Of a stretch of DNA of 52,316 bases, positions 17,512-25,331 are shown one piece after another; position 1 is the first letter of the stretch, and each line of letters starts with the position of its first letter. The DNA lies in the NCBI RefSeq assembly GCF_002879535.1, contig NZ_PNOT02000176.1, positions 8,748-61,063 of the forward strand. The letters are read 5' to 3'. The position numbers and the translations under genes were made by a program. Source of the stretch: Mesorhizobium intechi. GTDB lineage: Bacteria; Pseudomonadota; Alphaproteobacteria; Rhizobiales; Rhizobiaceae. The notes under the pieces were generated by a model. The model searched no databases, was not told the origin of the DNA, and was given only the letters and a program-made list of their open reading frames with translations.

Positions 17512-20073
17512 TCAGCTGCGCGGCTTGAGGTTCTCCGGGTCATAGAGCGGCTTGTAGCCGACGCCGGCGACCTCGACCGGATAGGTCTCGCCGAAATATT
17601 CCACCTCAAGCTTGCGGCCTTCCTGCGCATACGAATGGGGCAGGTAGGCGAGCGCGATGTTCTTGCCGATCGTCGGCCCATAGGCGACCGAGGTGGTGAA
17701 GGAGCGGCGGCCGAGTTCATCGACCAGCGTCTCGCCGGTGGCCGGATCCAGCACCGGCATCGTGCCAACGGGATAACGCGCCACGCCCTTGGAATCGGTG
17801 TTTTCGGTCATCACCAGCGTGCACAAAGTCGCGGGCTGGTGCTCGCGGGCCCGGTATTCCACATGCTTGGCCTTGCCGCAGAAATCGTTCTCCTTCACCT
17901 TCGGACGCGCGAGATCGGCTTCCAACAGATTGTACTCGGTCAGAAGGTCGGCATTCTGCAGGCGCAGGCTCTTTTCCATGCGGCGCGTGTTGGCATAGGT
18001 CTCGACGCCGAACGGCATCACGCCGGTCGAGCGCAGTGCGTCCCAGACGGCGAGGCCATCCTCGTAGCGCATGTGCAGTTCCCAGCCCTGCTCGCCGACA
18101 TAGGAGATGCGGAAGGCGGTAACATTCTTGCCGCCGATCCTGACCGGCTTGATCGCCGCGAAGGGGAAATTCTCCGGCGAAAGGCCCTCGGGATTCTCGA
18201 CCACCTTCTGCAAAGTGGTGCGGGCATTCGGGCCCCAGATGCCGATGGTGACGTATTTCTCTGTCACATCGGTGATGGTGGCGTCAAAGCCTTTGTCCTG
18301 CGCGGTGCGCTGCATGTAGCGGAAGTCGCGCGGGCCGGCATCGGCACCGTCGATCACCCGGCAGCGATCGGCCATGCGGATGACAGTGAAGTCCGCGCGC
18401 ACCATGCCTTCCTCGTCGAGGAAGTGGGTGTAGATGCCCTTGCCGATGTTGTTGTCGCCGCCGATCTTGGCCGCGCACAGCCATTCCAGCAGCGCGACGT
18501 GGTCTGGTCCTTCGACGTCATACATAGAGAAATGGGACAGGTTGACGATGCCGCAATCCTCGCTCATCGCCAGATGCTCGGCATTGGAGACGCGCCAGAA
18601 ATGGCGGTTGTCCCACTCGTTCTCGCGTACGGGAACGCGGTTGCCGTATTTCTCGAGCAGGTGCTCGTTGGCGGCGTAACCATGGGCACGCTCCCAGCCG
18701 CCCAGTTCCATGAAATAGCCGCCGAGTTCCTTCTCGCGCTCCCAGAACGGCGAGCGCCTGATGTTGCGGGCCTTGGAGAAGGGCTCGCGCGGATGCACGG
18801 CGGGATTATAGACCTTCATCGCCGTCTCGGTGCAGCGATCCCAGATGAACTGCTCCTTCGTCTGGTGCGGATAGAAGCGCGCATAGTCGATGGCGTGATG
18901 GTCGATCGCGGTGCGGCCGTCCGTCATCCAGTCGGCGATCAGCTTGCCCATCCCCGGACCGTCCTTGACCCAGATGGCGACGGCATACCAGAGTCCCCGC
19001 ACCTTCTGGCTTTCGCCCATGGACGGGCCGCCGTCGGCGGTCACCTGCAGCAGGCCGTTAAACGAATGGCTTTCATTGTAGCCGAGTTCGCCCAGGATGG
19101 GCGTCAGCTCCATGGCGCGTTCGAGCGGCGCCAGGATCTGCTCCATATCGAGGTCGCGCTGCGACGGCGATAAGCGCGCCTGGTCCTTCTCCAGAAGGTC
19201 GCGAGGATGGCAAAGGCGCGGGTTGTTTTCTTCGTAATAGCCCCACTCGATCTGACCGCCCTCGGCGGTCTTGGGGTCGCCGGTGTCGCGCATATAGGCC
19301 GAATTGCCCTGGTCGCGCAGCAGCGGCCAGCCGATCTCCTTGCCGGTGCCGGCGAACTCATTGTACGGGCCGAAGAAAGTCAGCGGATGGTCGATCGGCA
19401 TGACCGGCAAATCTTCGCCGACCATCTCCGCGATCAGCCGTCCCCAGATGCCGGCGCAGACGATGACGCAGTCGGCCTCGATGGTGCCGCGGTCGGTCAC
19501 CACGGCGCTGATGCGGCCGTTCTTGACGACCAGCGACCTAGCAGGCGTGTTGGCGAAGGATTTCAGCTTGCCCGACGCTTCAGCCTGGTCGACCAGCTTG
19601 CCGGCGACGGTCTGCGAGCGCGGGATGACCAGACCCGCGTCCGGATCCCAAAGGCCGCCTTGCACCATCCCCTCCTCGATCAGCGGGAATTTCTCCTTGA
19701 TCTCGGCGGGTTCGATCAGGCGAGCGCGCGTGCCAAAGGCCTTTGCCGAGGCGATCTTGCGCTTGATTTCGTCCATGCGGCTGTCGTCACCGACGCGAGC
19801 CACTTCGAGGCCGCCGATGCGCGCGTAGTGGCCCATCTTCTCGTAGAAATCGATGGAATAGAGCGTCGTCCAGCAGGACAGGAAATCGTGGCTGGTCGTG
19901 TAGCAGAAGTCCGAGGCATGCGCGGTCGAGCCGATATCGGTCGGGACGCCCGACTTGTCGATGCCGACAATATCGGTCCAGCCACGTTCGATCAGGTGAT
20001 GGGCGATCGATGCGCCGACAATACCGCCAAGGCCAATGATGACGACCTTCGCCTTTTTCGGAAACTCTGCCAT
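17512..20073 (-). CDS. FAD-dependent oxidoreductase with GcvT domain (dimethylglycine/sarcosine dehydrogenase-like)
   Basis: This 853-residue two-part enzyme has an N-terminal DAO-type FAD domain (IIGLGGIVGASIAHHLIERG at about 12-31) and, from about residue 430, a GcvT-like folate domain ending in a C-terminal barrel (IALAYLPHSYAQEG). Family members demethylate N-methyl amino acids and pass the C1 unit to THF. His52 in GSTAHASD sits where DMGDH binds FAD covalently, but the usual HAAG is HASD, and the substrate-facing segment CYTTSHDF differs from the paralogs at 43597 and 48124. It is therefore likely to act on a different methylated amine. A TTTGCGACA element lies upstream (20165). A single-gene transcript is likely. 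Confidence 0.82.
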   Translation of the reverse strand: MAEFPKKAKVVIIGLGGIVGASIAHHLIERGWTDIVGIDKSGVPTDIGSTAHASDFCYTTSHDFLSCWTTLYSIDFYEKMGHYARIGGLEVARVGDDSRMDEIKRKIASAKAFGTRARLIEPAEIKEKFPLIEEGMVQGGLWDPDAGLVIPRSQTVAGKLVDQAEASGKLKSFANTPARSLVVKNGRISAVVTDRGTIEADCVIVCAGIWGRLIAEMVGEDLPVMPIDHPLTFFGPYNEFAGTGKEIGWPLLRDQGNSAYMRDTGDPKTAEGGQIEWGYYEENNPRLCHPRDLLEKDQARLSPSQRDLDMEQILAPLERAMELTPILGELGYNESHSFNGLLQVTADGGPSMGESQKVRGLWYAVAIWVKDGPGMGKLIADWMTDGRTAIDHHAIDYARFYPHQTKEQFIWDRCTETAMKVYNPAVHPREPFSKARNIRRSPFWEREKELGGYFMELGGWERAHGYAANEHLLEKYGNRVPVRENEWDNRHFWRVSNAEHLAMSEDCGIVNLSHFSMYDVEGPDHVALLEWLCAAKIGGDNNIGKGIYTHFLDEEGMVRADFTVIRMADRCRVIDGADAGPRDFRYMQRTAQDKGFDATITDVTEKYVTIGIWGPNARTTLQKVVENPEGLSPENFPFAAIKPVRIGGKNVTAFRISYVGEQGWELHMRYEDGLAVWDALRSTGVMPFGVETYANTRRMEKSLRLQNADLLTEYNLLEADLARPKVKENDFCGKAKHVEYRAREHQPATLCTLVMTENTDSKGVARYPVGTMPVLDPATGETLVDELGRRSFTTSVAYGPTIGKNIALAYLPHSYAQEGRKLEVEYFGETYPVEVAGVGYKPLYDPENLKPRS

Positions 20074-20164
20074 TGCCCGCGACTCCAGATGCTATTGCGG
20101 GCAGCGTCGGCGCCCGTTTGATCGGCGCACAATATGCAGACGACCGGCACGGCGCTACCGCCTG

Positions 20165-20208
20165 TTTGCGACACGCCGCGGGTGCGGCGCGACCCGATCC
20201 GGATCGGG
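20165..20208. promoter_or_regulatory. TTTGCGACA element and CCCGATCCGGATCGGG palindrome
   Basis: In the 149-base gap between the FkbM gene end and the dehydrogenase start, TTTGCGACA (20165-20173) repeats the arm of the palindrome before the GlxA-type regulator. CCCGATCCGGATCGGG (20193-20208) is a perfect 16-bp palindrome without a T-run. The first suggests control of the dehydrogenase by the GlxA-type protein; the second could be an operator or a weak terminator for the FkbM operon. Confidence 0.45.
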
Positions 20209-20222
20209 GAAAACCTGAGACG

Positions 20223-20981
20223 TCAGGCGAAGGCCCAGACGTCCTCGGCCTGGAAGCCGACCTGATAGCCCGCTGTCTTCAGTTTGACCACGACCTGGCC
20301 AATCTCCGGAGCAGGCAATGCGCCGACCTCGATCTTTATCATGCCGGGACGGTAGCGTTTCAGATCGAGCTGTTCGAAGACGATCCAGTCGGCGCCTTCA
20401 CAATCCACGAGAAAAGCATCGATATGGCTGATGCCGTTGCGGTCGAGCAGCGTCTGCAGCGTTTCCGACGGCACCTCGATATCCCTGAGGTGCGGCGCGA
20501 ATTTGTTGAAATTGCTGTCGGCCTCGCCCCAGGCATTCTTGCCCGACATCAAGTTGGTGTCGGTGACCGAGGAGCAGCCGATGAATTCGATCGGCAGCGT
20601 GCCGGCCTCGAGGGCCGCGGCATCGAAAGTATGGACGGTGATCGTGCCCTTGGTTTTTGTGACGGCCACCGGCTCGATGATGAAGCGCTCGGTGTCAGGA
20701 TAGTTGGCGCGCAGCCGCTTCTGATTGTACGGGATCGGCTCGACCAGCATGGCGCGGGCGCCGGCAATCCTGTGCAGCCACGGCGTCACATCGTCGAAAA
20801 GCGCGCCGTCGCAAGCGCCGACATTGACCATCTGGAACGGCTGCCCCGCCCCGCCGAAGCGCGCTTTCAGCGCTGCCTTGGCCAGGAATTTCGTGCCGCG
20901 CAGCGACGGCCCACGATCGAGCAGGCCTGAGGGCAGGCCGAGCGACAAGGCGATGCGCGCCAGGCTGGATAGCGAACTCAT
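20223..20981 (-). CDS. FkbM-family SAM-dependent methyltransferase
   Basis: This 252-residue protein has a SAM-binding glycine motif MVNVGACDGALFDDV (about 51-65), VEPIP at the end of strand 2, VPSETLQTLLDRNG and DAFLVDCEGADWIVF, the FkbM pattern. These enzymes mostly O-methylate sugars or polyketides. It is the last gene of a leftward cluster for a polyprenyl-linked sugar and overlaps the upstream membrane protein by ATGA. I infer O-methylation of the sugar or glycan made by the cluster, as NoeI does for Nod-factor fucose. Confidence 0.83.
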   Translation of the reverse strand: MSSLSSLARIALSLGLPSGLLDRGPSLRGTKFLAKAALKARFGGAGQPFQMVNVGACDGALFDDVTPWLHRIAGARAMLVEPIPYNQKRLRANYPDTERFIIEPVAVTKTKGTITVHTFDAAALEAGTLPIEFIGCSSVTDTNLMSGKNAWGEADSNFNKFAPHLRDIEVPSETLQTLLDRNGISHIDAFLVDCEGADWIVFEQLDLKRYRPGMIKIEVGALPAPEIGQVVVKLKTAGYQVGFQAEDVWAFA

Positions 20982-22210
20982 GGCTTGTCTCCGGGAATGA
21001 CGTGCAAGGCCGCGCTATGCTGGCCGCGGACCACGGCTGCCCAGAGCGCCATGAACGGCGCTGCCAGCAGCAGGAAGGGCGGGATCAGGTGCGGGAAATA
21101 GATGCGCGTGTCGTGGATCGGAAAGACCGCGAACTTTGTCAGAGCGCCCAGCACCAGCGCCGCGAACAAAATGCCAGCGCGCCGATCAAGTCGGAAGCCG
21201 GCGCGGCTGGTGGCGAACCAGCCAGCCAGTGCCAGCACGGAAACGCCGACCCAGCTGTTCAGGTTGACGGCGCGCAGCAGCGATGTCGCAAACGCCTTGA
21301 GATAGGCGGTGACCGAGAACGCCGGCTCGAACCCATCCATATTGTAGTGCTGCTCGATGCTGGAGAACCAAAGATGCGGCCACCAGCCAGGATGCTGGGC
21401 CCAGTGCGAGATGGCGAAATAGGCAACGAAGGACGCGGCAAAACCGGCCAGCGCGCCCCGCGCCTTTTGCCGGAAGACGACCAGCAGCACCGCGAATATG
21501 GCAAGGAAAACGATATTATCGGGCCGCACCATGAAGGCCAGGAAGAGCAGCATCGCCGTCGCCACATCGCGGCCTCGGACATAGGCGTAGAGCCCGCCGA
21601 GCAGCAGCGCCGATGTCAGCAGATCCGGCGTCGAAGCGCGCGCCGCATCGCCGAAATCAGCCATGATCAGCACCGCGCCGACCACTGGCGCCAAGGCCAG
21701 GGCCTTTTCCCTGTGCAGCCAAAGCAGCGCGATCGCGCCGAACAGCAGCACCGAAAACACCTGTACCAGCCGCATCGCCTCGACCGGCGACATCACCGCG
21801 CTCAGCGTCGACAGGATCTCGGCATAGAGGAACTTTATCCGGTACATGCCGAGCAGCGAATGAAAGTCGGCGGCATTCTCCCTCATGTGGCTGCGGAAGC
21901 CGCCGCCATCATCGGTCAGCACCTTGTAGTCCCCCGCCGACACGCCTGCCTTGACGGCACTGTAGGCATAATCATGCAACGCCTGCGCGTCGGGATGGGC
22001 GCCCTCTTCGGCGACGGCAAGGTAGGGCAGCATGTCCCAGTTGGCGTCCGGCATCACCCACGCCGTGAAAGCCGTCAGAAGGATGTAGAGCGCGAAAGCC
22101 GCCGCACCGATGGGTGCAGCCAACCGCGCGTAGATCCCCTCGCCCCACGCCAGACCGGTCTCGGCAAGCCGGTCAAGCGGGTCATTCGCAGCGGGAGACT
22201 TGGTCAGCAT
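20978..22210 (-). CDS. Polytopic membrane protein, possible GT-C glycosyltransferase
   Basis: The protein is about 410 residues with 9-10 predicted membrane segments. A first periplasmic loop has acidic residues (MPDANWDMLPYLAVAEEGAH), as in GT-C glycosyltransferases that use polyprenyl-phosphate sugars. I cannot name a family with certainty. ATG 22210 has GAGAG nearby and is preferred to the TTG at 22222. It overlaps the FkbM start by 4 bases. Its place beside DprE1- and UbiA-like genes supports a role in moving the lipid-linked sugar onto an acceptor at the outer face of the inner membrane. Confidence 0.65.
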   Translation of the reverse strand: MLTKSPAANDPLDRLAETGLAWGEGIYARLAAPIGAAAFALYILLTAFTAWVMPDANWDMLPYLAVAEEGAHPDAQALHDYAYSAVKAGVSAGDYKVLTDDGGGFRSHMRENAADFHSLLGMYRIKFLYAEILSTLSAVMSPVEAMRLVQVFSVLLFGAIALLWLHREKALALAPVVGAVLIMADFGDAARASTPDLLTSALLLGGLYAYVRGRDVATAMLLFLAFMVRPDNIVFLAIFAVLLVVFRQKARGALAGFAASFVAYFAISHWAQHPGWWPHLWFSSIEQHYNMDGFEPAFSVTAYLKAFATSLLRAVNLNSWVGVSVLALAGWFATSRAGFRLDRRAGILFAALVLGALTKFAVFPIHDTRIYFPHLIPPFLLLAAPFMALWAAVVRGQHSAALHVIPGDKP

Positions 22211-22233
22211 CGTCGCTCTCAACGGACTTTCTT

Positions 22234-23706
22234 CTAACGGACCTGGCTTTTGACGAAATCCTTCACGATCGACACGATGCCGCGCGACAGCAGGCTATCG
22301 AAGGCATCGACGAAGCGGTCGACATGCTCGCGCCGGCAGATCAGCGGCGGCTCGAGCCGGATGACGTTGCGGTTGTATTCGGTGAAGGCGACGAGCACGT
22401 CGTAGTCGCGCAGGAGCAGCGCGCCGACGAAACCGGACAGCGAGCCTTTCAGCTTGTCGTCGAGCACGCTGACCACCGGACGCAGCACCATCGGCAATGT
22501 CTGCGAGAAGTCGTGGAACTCCAGGCCGACCATAAGGCCTTTGCCGCGCACGTCCTTTATGATCTTGGGGAACTTTTCCCTGAGTGCCTGCAGCCGCTGC
22601 AGCAGATAGTCGCCGGTGACGGCGGCATTGTCGATCAGCCCCTCGTCATAGAGCACGTTGAGCGCCTCGATCGAAGTGACGCAGGCTTCGCCCATGCCGC
22701 CAAAGGTCGCCATGGCATGGATCATTGCCGTTTTCGGTGTGCCATAGGCCTTCATGTAGATTTCACGTCTGGCGATCATCGCGCCGACCGCCGCCTTGCC
22801 GCCGCCGAGCGACTTGGCCAGCGCCGTCACGTCAGGCGCGACGCCGTAATGTTCAAAGGCATAGAAGCGACCCGAGCGGCCATAGCCGCACTGCACTTCG
22901 TCGGCGACCCACAGCACGCCATGCCGGTCGCAGAGCGCGCGCAGCTTCTGCCAGTATTGCGCCTCTGCCTGGATGATGCCGCCGCCGCCCTGAATGGTTT
23001 CGAGCACGATGACGCCGACCTCCGGATCGGAACGAAACAGGCGCTCGACCGCCTCGATGTCGCCGAAGGGAATGCGCACCGTATTATCGGCCACCTTGAA
23101 ATCGGCGCGGTAGAGTTGGCCGTCGGTGATGCCGAGCACGCCCTTGGTCTTGCCGTGGAAGGAATTCTCGGCATAGACCACCTTCGGCCGCTTTGGGCCG
23201 GCGGCGCGTTCGGCGAGCTTCAGCGCCGCTTCCATCGCCTCCGAACCGGACGAACCCAAGAACACCATGTCGAGGTCGCCGGGCGAACATTTGGCGAGGT
23301 TGTGCGCGAGCGCTGCCGCATATTGCGACATGAAGGCGATGGCGATTTCCTGGCGTTTCTCCTCCTGGAACTTTTTGCGCGCGTCCAGGATACGCGGATG
23401 GTTGTGGCCGAAGGCCAGCGAACCGAAGCCGCCGAAGAAGTCGAGGATCTTGCGGCCGTTCTGGTCGATGTAGAACATGCCTTCCGCACGCTCGATCTTG
23501 ATTTTGTGGAAGCCGAGCAGCTTCATGAAATGCAATTGGCCGGGATTGAGATGCGCCTTGAACAGGTCGGTCATTCCGGCGACGTCCATCGCCTTGGCCT
23601 GCTCGACACTGATCAGATCGGGCTTGGCTGTTGCAGCGGGCGACAGTGCCGGCGCGCTCACCAGGGTGCGCGTATTCGTCTGTTCGGGCTTGGCCATGAC
23701 GGTCAT
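22234..23706 (-). CDS. Class III PLP-dependent aminotransferase
   Basis: This 490-residue fold-type I enzyme shows GSSGSEAMEAALKLAE for phosphate binding, WVADEVQCGYGRSGRFYAFE with Asp269, and ALAKSLGGGKAAVGAM with the PLP lysine at about 298. It belongs with ornithine/acetylornithine/GSA-type aminotransferases, but the N-terminal 50 residues are an extra extension (ISVEQAKAMDVAGMTDLFKA). AGGAG precedes ATG 23706; a longer reading from 23769 lacks such a site. In this cluster it may make an amino sugar or an amino-acid-derived substituent. The role is unproven. Confidence 0.8.
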   Translation of the reverse strand: MTVMAKPEQTNTRTLVSAPALSPAATAKPDLISVEQAKAMDVAGMTDLFKAHLNPGQLHFMKLLGFHKIKIERAEGMFYIDQNGRKILDFFGGFGSLAFGHNHPRILDARKKFQEEKRQEIAIAFMSQYAAALAHNLAKCSPGDLDMVFLGSSGSEAMEAALKLAERAAGPKRPKVVYAENSFHGKTKGVLGITDGQLYRADFKVADNTVRIPFGDIEAVERLFRSDPEVGVIVLETIQGGGGIIQAEAQYWQKLRALCDRHGVLWVADEVQCGYGRSGRFYAFEHYGVAPDVTALAKSLGGGKAAVGAMIARREIYMKAYGTPKTAMIHAMATFGGMGEACVTSIEALNVLYDEGLIDNAAVTGDYLLQRLQALREKFPKIIKDVRGKGLMVGLEFHDFSQTLPMVLRPVVSVLDDKLKGSLSGFVGALLLRDYDVLVAFTEYNRNVIRLEPPLICRREHVDRFVDAFDSLLSRGIVSIVKDFVKSQVR

Positions 23707-23768
23707 TTCAATCTCCTGTCCGCGCTGACGACCGGCGTCGTGCGCCATAAAACTGTTTGGCGGGACCA

Positions 23769-24776
23769 CTACTCGGCGGGCACATGTTTGGTGGCGACAG
23801 CGGCCCCGGCCTTCTTGGTGCGGTATTCGCTGTAGGCGGCGATCAGCATGTCCTCGTCGCGATATCGCGGCACCCAGCCGAGTTGACGCTCAGCCTTGGA
23901 CACGTCGAGCACGCATTCCTCGTCGGCGATGAGATATTGTTCCGGATCCATGATCGGCATGTTCATGAGATCGAGCAGGTCGAGCGTGCGCTTGACCGCC
24001 CAGCCAGGCGTCGGCAGCAGGATCGACTTCGAGCCGGCATGGCGGATCAGGTCGCCGAGCAATTTCTTCACCGGCGGCGGATTGAGGGAACCCAGATTAT
24101 AGGCCTCGTTGGGCACGCCGGCCTTCCAGGCCGCGCGGGCAGCTTCCGCGCAATCGAAAACAGAGATGAACTGATAGGGGTTCCTGCCCGAGCCGATCAT
24201 CGGCACCGGAAGGTTCCAGTCGATCAGCTTGAAGAGCTTTTCGAGAATGCCGAGCCGGCCGGGACCGATAATCAGGCGCGGCCGGAACAGCGAGATCGAC
24301 ATGCCGCGTTTGCGCCACTCGGCGGCGAGTTCCTCGGTCTTCTGCTTCGACCAGCCATATTCGCCGAGCGGCGCGACCGGGTGTTCCTCGGTCATCGGTT
24401 GGGTGACCGTATGGCCGTAGATCATGTCGGTGGTGTAATGGACAAGCCTTGGCGCGCCAGCCATGTCCATGGCCTGCATGATGTGCTCAGTGCCATGGAA
24501 ATTCACCGGGAAGAAGAAGTCGTGTCGTTTGGCGCGCACCTGGATCGGCGACAGCATCTTGGCCGAGAGATTGTAAACCATGTCGTCGGCCTTCAGCCCG
24601 ACGGCAGCGACCGAGGCCGGATCGGTGACGTCGCATTGGACGAACCGGACGTTGCGGTAGTGAGCAAGCTCGCTCCTGGCGATGTCGGCGACCACGACGT
24701 CTTCGCCATCGGCCACGAGCTTGGGCGCAAGGTGGCGGCCGACGAAGCCGTCACCGCCGAAAATGACATGTCTCAT
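23769..24776 (-). CDS. NAD-dependent epimerase/dehydratase (extended SDR) of the polyprenyl-sugar cluster
   Basis: This 335-residue extended SDR has Rossmann motif FGGDGFVG (6-13), VVVADIARSE at strand 2, HYTTDMIYG with a Ser/Thr site, and catalytic Tyr140/Lys144 in YGWSK. RPRLIIGPGRLG resembles nucleotide-sugar epimerases. In mycobacteria an SDR (DprE2) completes the epimerisation begun by DprE1, but that is a classical short SDR while this is an extended one, so equivalence is open. The start overlaps the SMR-like stop (ATGA), so the two are co-translated. Confidence 0.82.
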   Translation of the reverse strand: MRHVIFGGDGFVGRHLAPKLVADGEDVVVADIARSELAHYRNVRFVQCDVTDPASVAAVGLKADDMVYNLSAKMLSPIQVRAKRHDFFFPVNFHGTEHIMQAMDMAGAPRLVHYTTDMIYGHTVTQPMTEEHPVAPLGEYGWSKQKTEELAAEWRKRGMSISLFRPRLIIGPGRLGILEKLFKLIDWNLPVPMIGSGRNPYQFISVFDCAEAARAAWKAGVPNEAYNLGSLNPPPVKKLLGDLIRHAGSKSILLPTPGWAVKRTLDLLDLMNMPIMDPEQYLIADEECVLDVSKAERQLGWVPRYRDEDMLIAAYSEYRTKKAGAAVATKHVPAE

Positions 24777-25207
24777 CGAACGGTCTCGTTTGCAGGGATC
24801 TTGTCGGGCGTGATGGAAGCGGTCTGGTCCTCATGCCCCCGCCCGCTTTGCGCGATCAGCACGGTGCCGACGCAGATGAAGGCGATGCCGGCGATACGCC
24901 AGCCATTGAGGTCCTCGCGAAAGACGAAATAGGCGAAAATGGCGACGGCGACATAGGCGAGGCTGAGGAAGGGATAGGCAAAGGAAAGCTCGACCTTGGA
25001 CAGCACATAGAGGTGCGAGGCCATGGAAATCACGAAGGTGCAGAGCCCGAGGAACACCCAGGGGCTGAACACTATCTGCAGCAGCCTGACGAGCGGATTG
25101 ACGCCCTCGAACGAGATCGGCCCAAGCGACATCATGCCTTGCTTCAGCATAAGCTGCGCAGCGGCATTGGTCATGACTGTAAAGAGAATGAAGACGATAT
25201 ATTTCAT
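24773..25207 (-). CDS. SMR/EamA-type small membrane protein (ArnE/ArnF-like)
   Basis: This 144-residue protein has four membrane helices, starting MKYIVFILFTVMTNAAAQLML, then FLGLCTFVISMASHLYVLSK, FAYPFLSLAYVAVAIFAYFV and IAGIAFICVGTVLIA. The LSFAYPF-SLAY-V motif is found in SMR-type proteins, including ArnE/ArnF, which help flip undecaprenyl-phosphate-aminoarabinose. That role would suit a cluster making a polyprenyl-linked pentose. ATG 25207 is preferred to a TTG 12 codons upstream. The 124 bases before it, up to the DprE1-like stop, are unusually AT-rich and may hold a promoter. Confidence 0.72.
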   Translation of the reverse strand: MKYIVFILFTVMTNAAAQLMLKQGMMSLGPISFEGVNPLVRLLQIVFSPWVFLGLCTFVISMASHLYVLSKVELSFAYPFLSLAYVAVAIFAYFVFREDLNGWRIAGIAFICVGTVLIAQSGRGHEDQTASITPDKIPANETVR

Positions 25208-25331
25208 ACCCGCGCGCCCGCCCCGTGACTTCCAATAATACAAACCCGAAAAGATTTCGTGAATTCACAAGACCATTTTGAGTAAATCATGCGATTAACC
25301 GCTCGCTAACCAATATTCATTCTAATTCTAT

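Noticed and set aside
20193..20208. CCCGATCCGGATCGGG as an intrinsic terminator of the FkbM operon
   Set aside because: No T-run follows on the minus strand; kept only as a possible operator.
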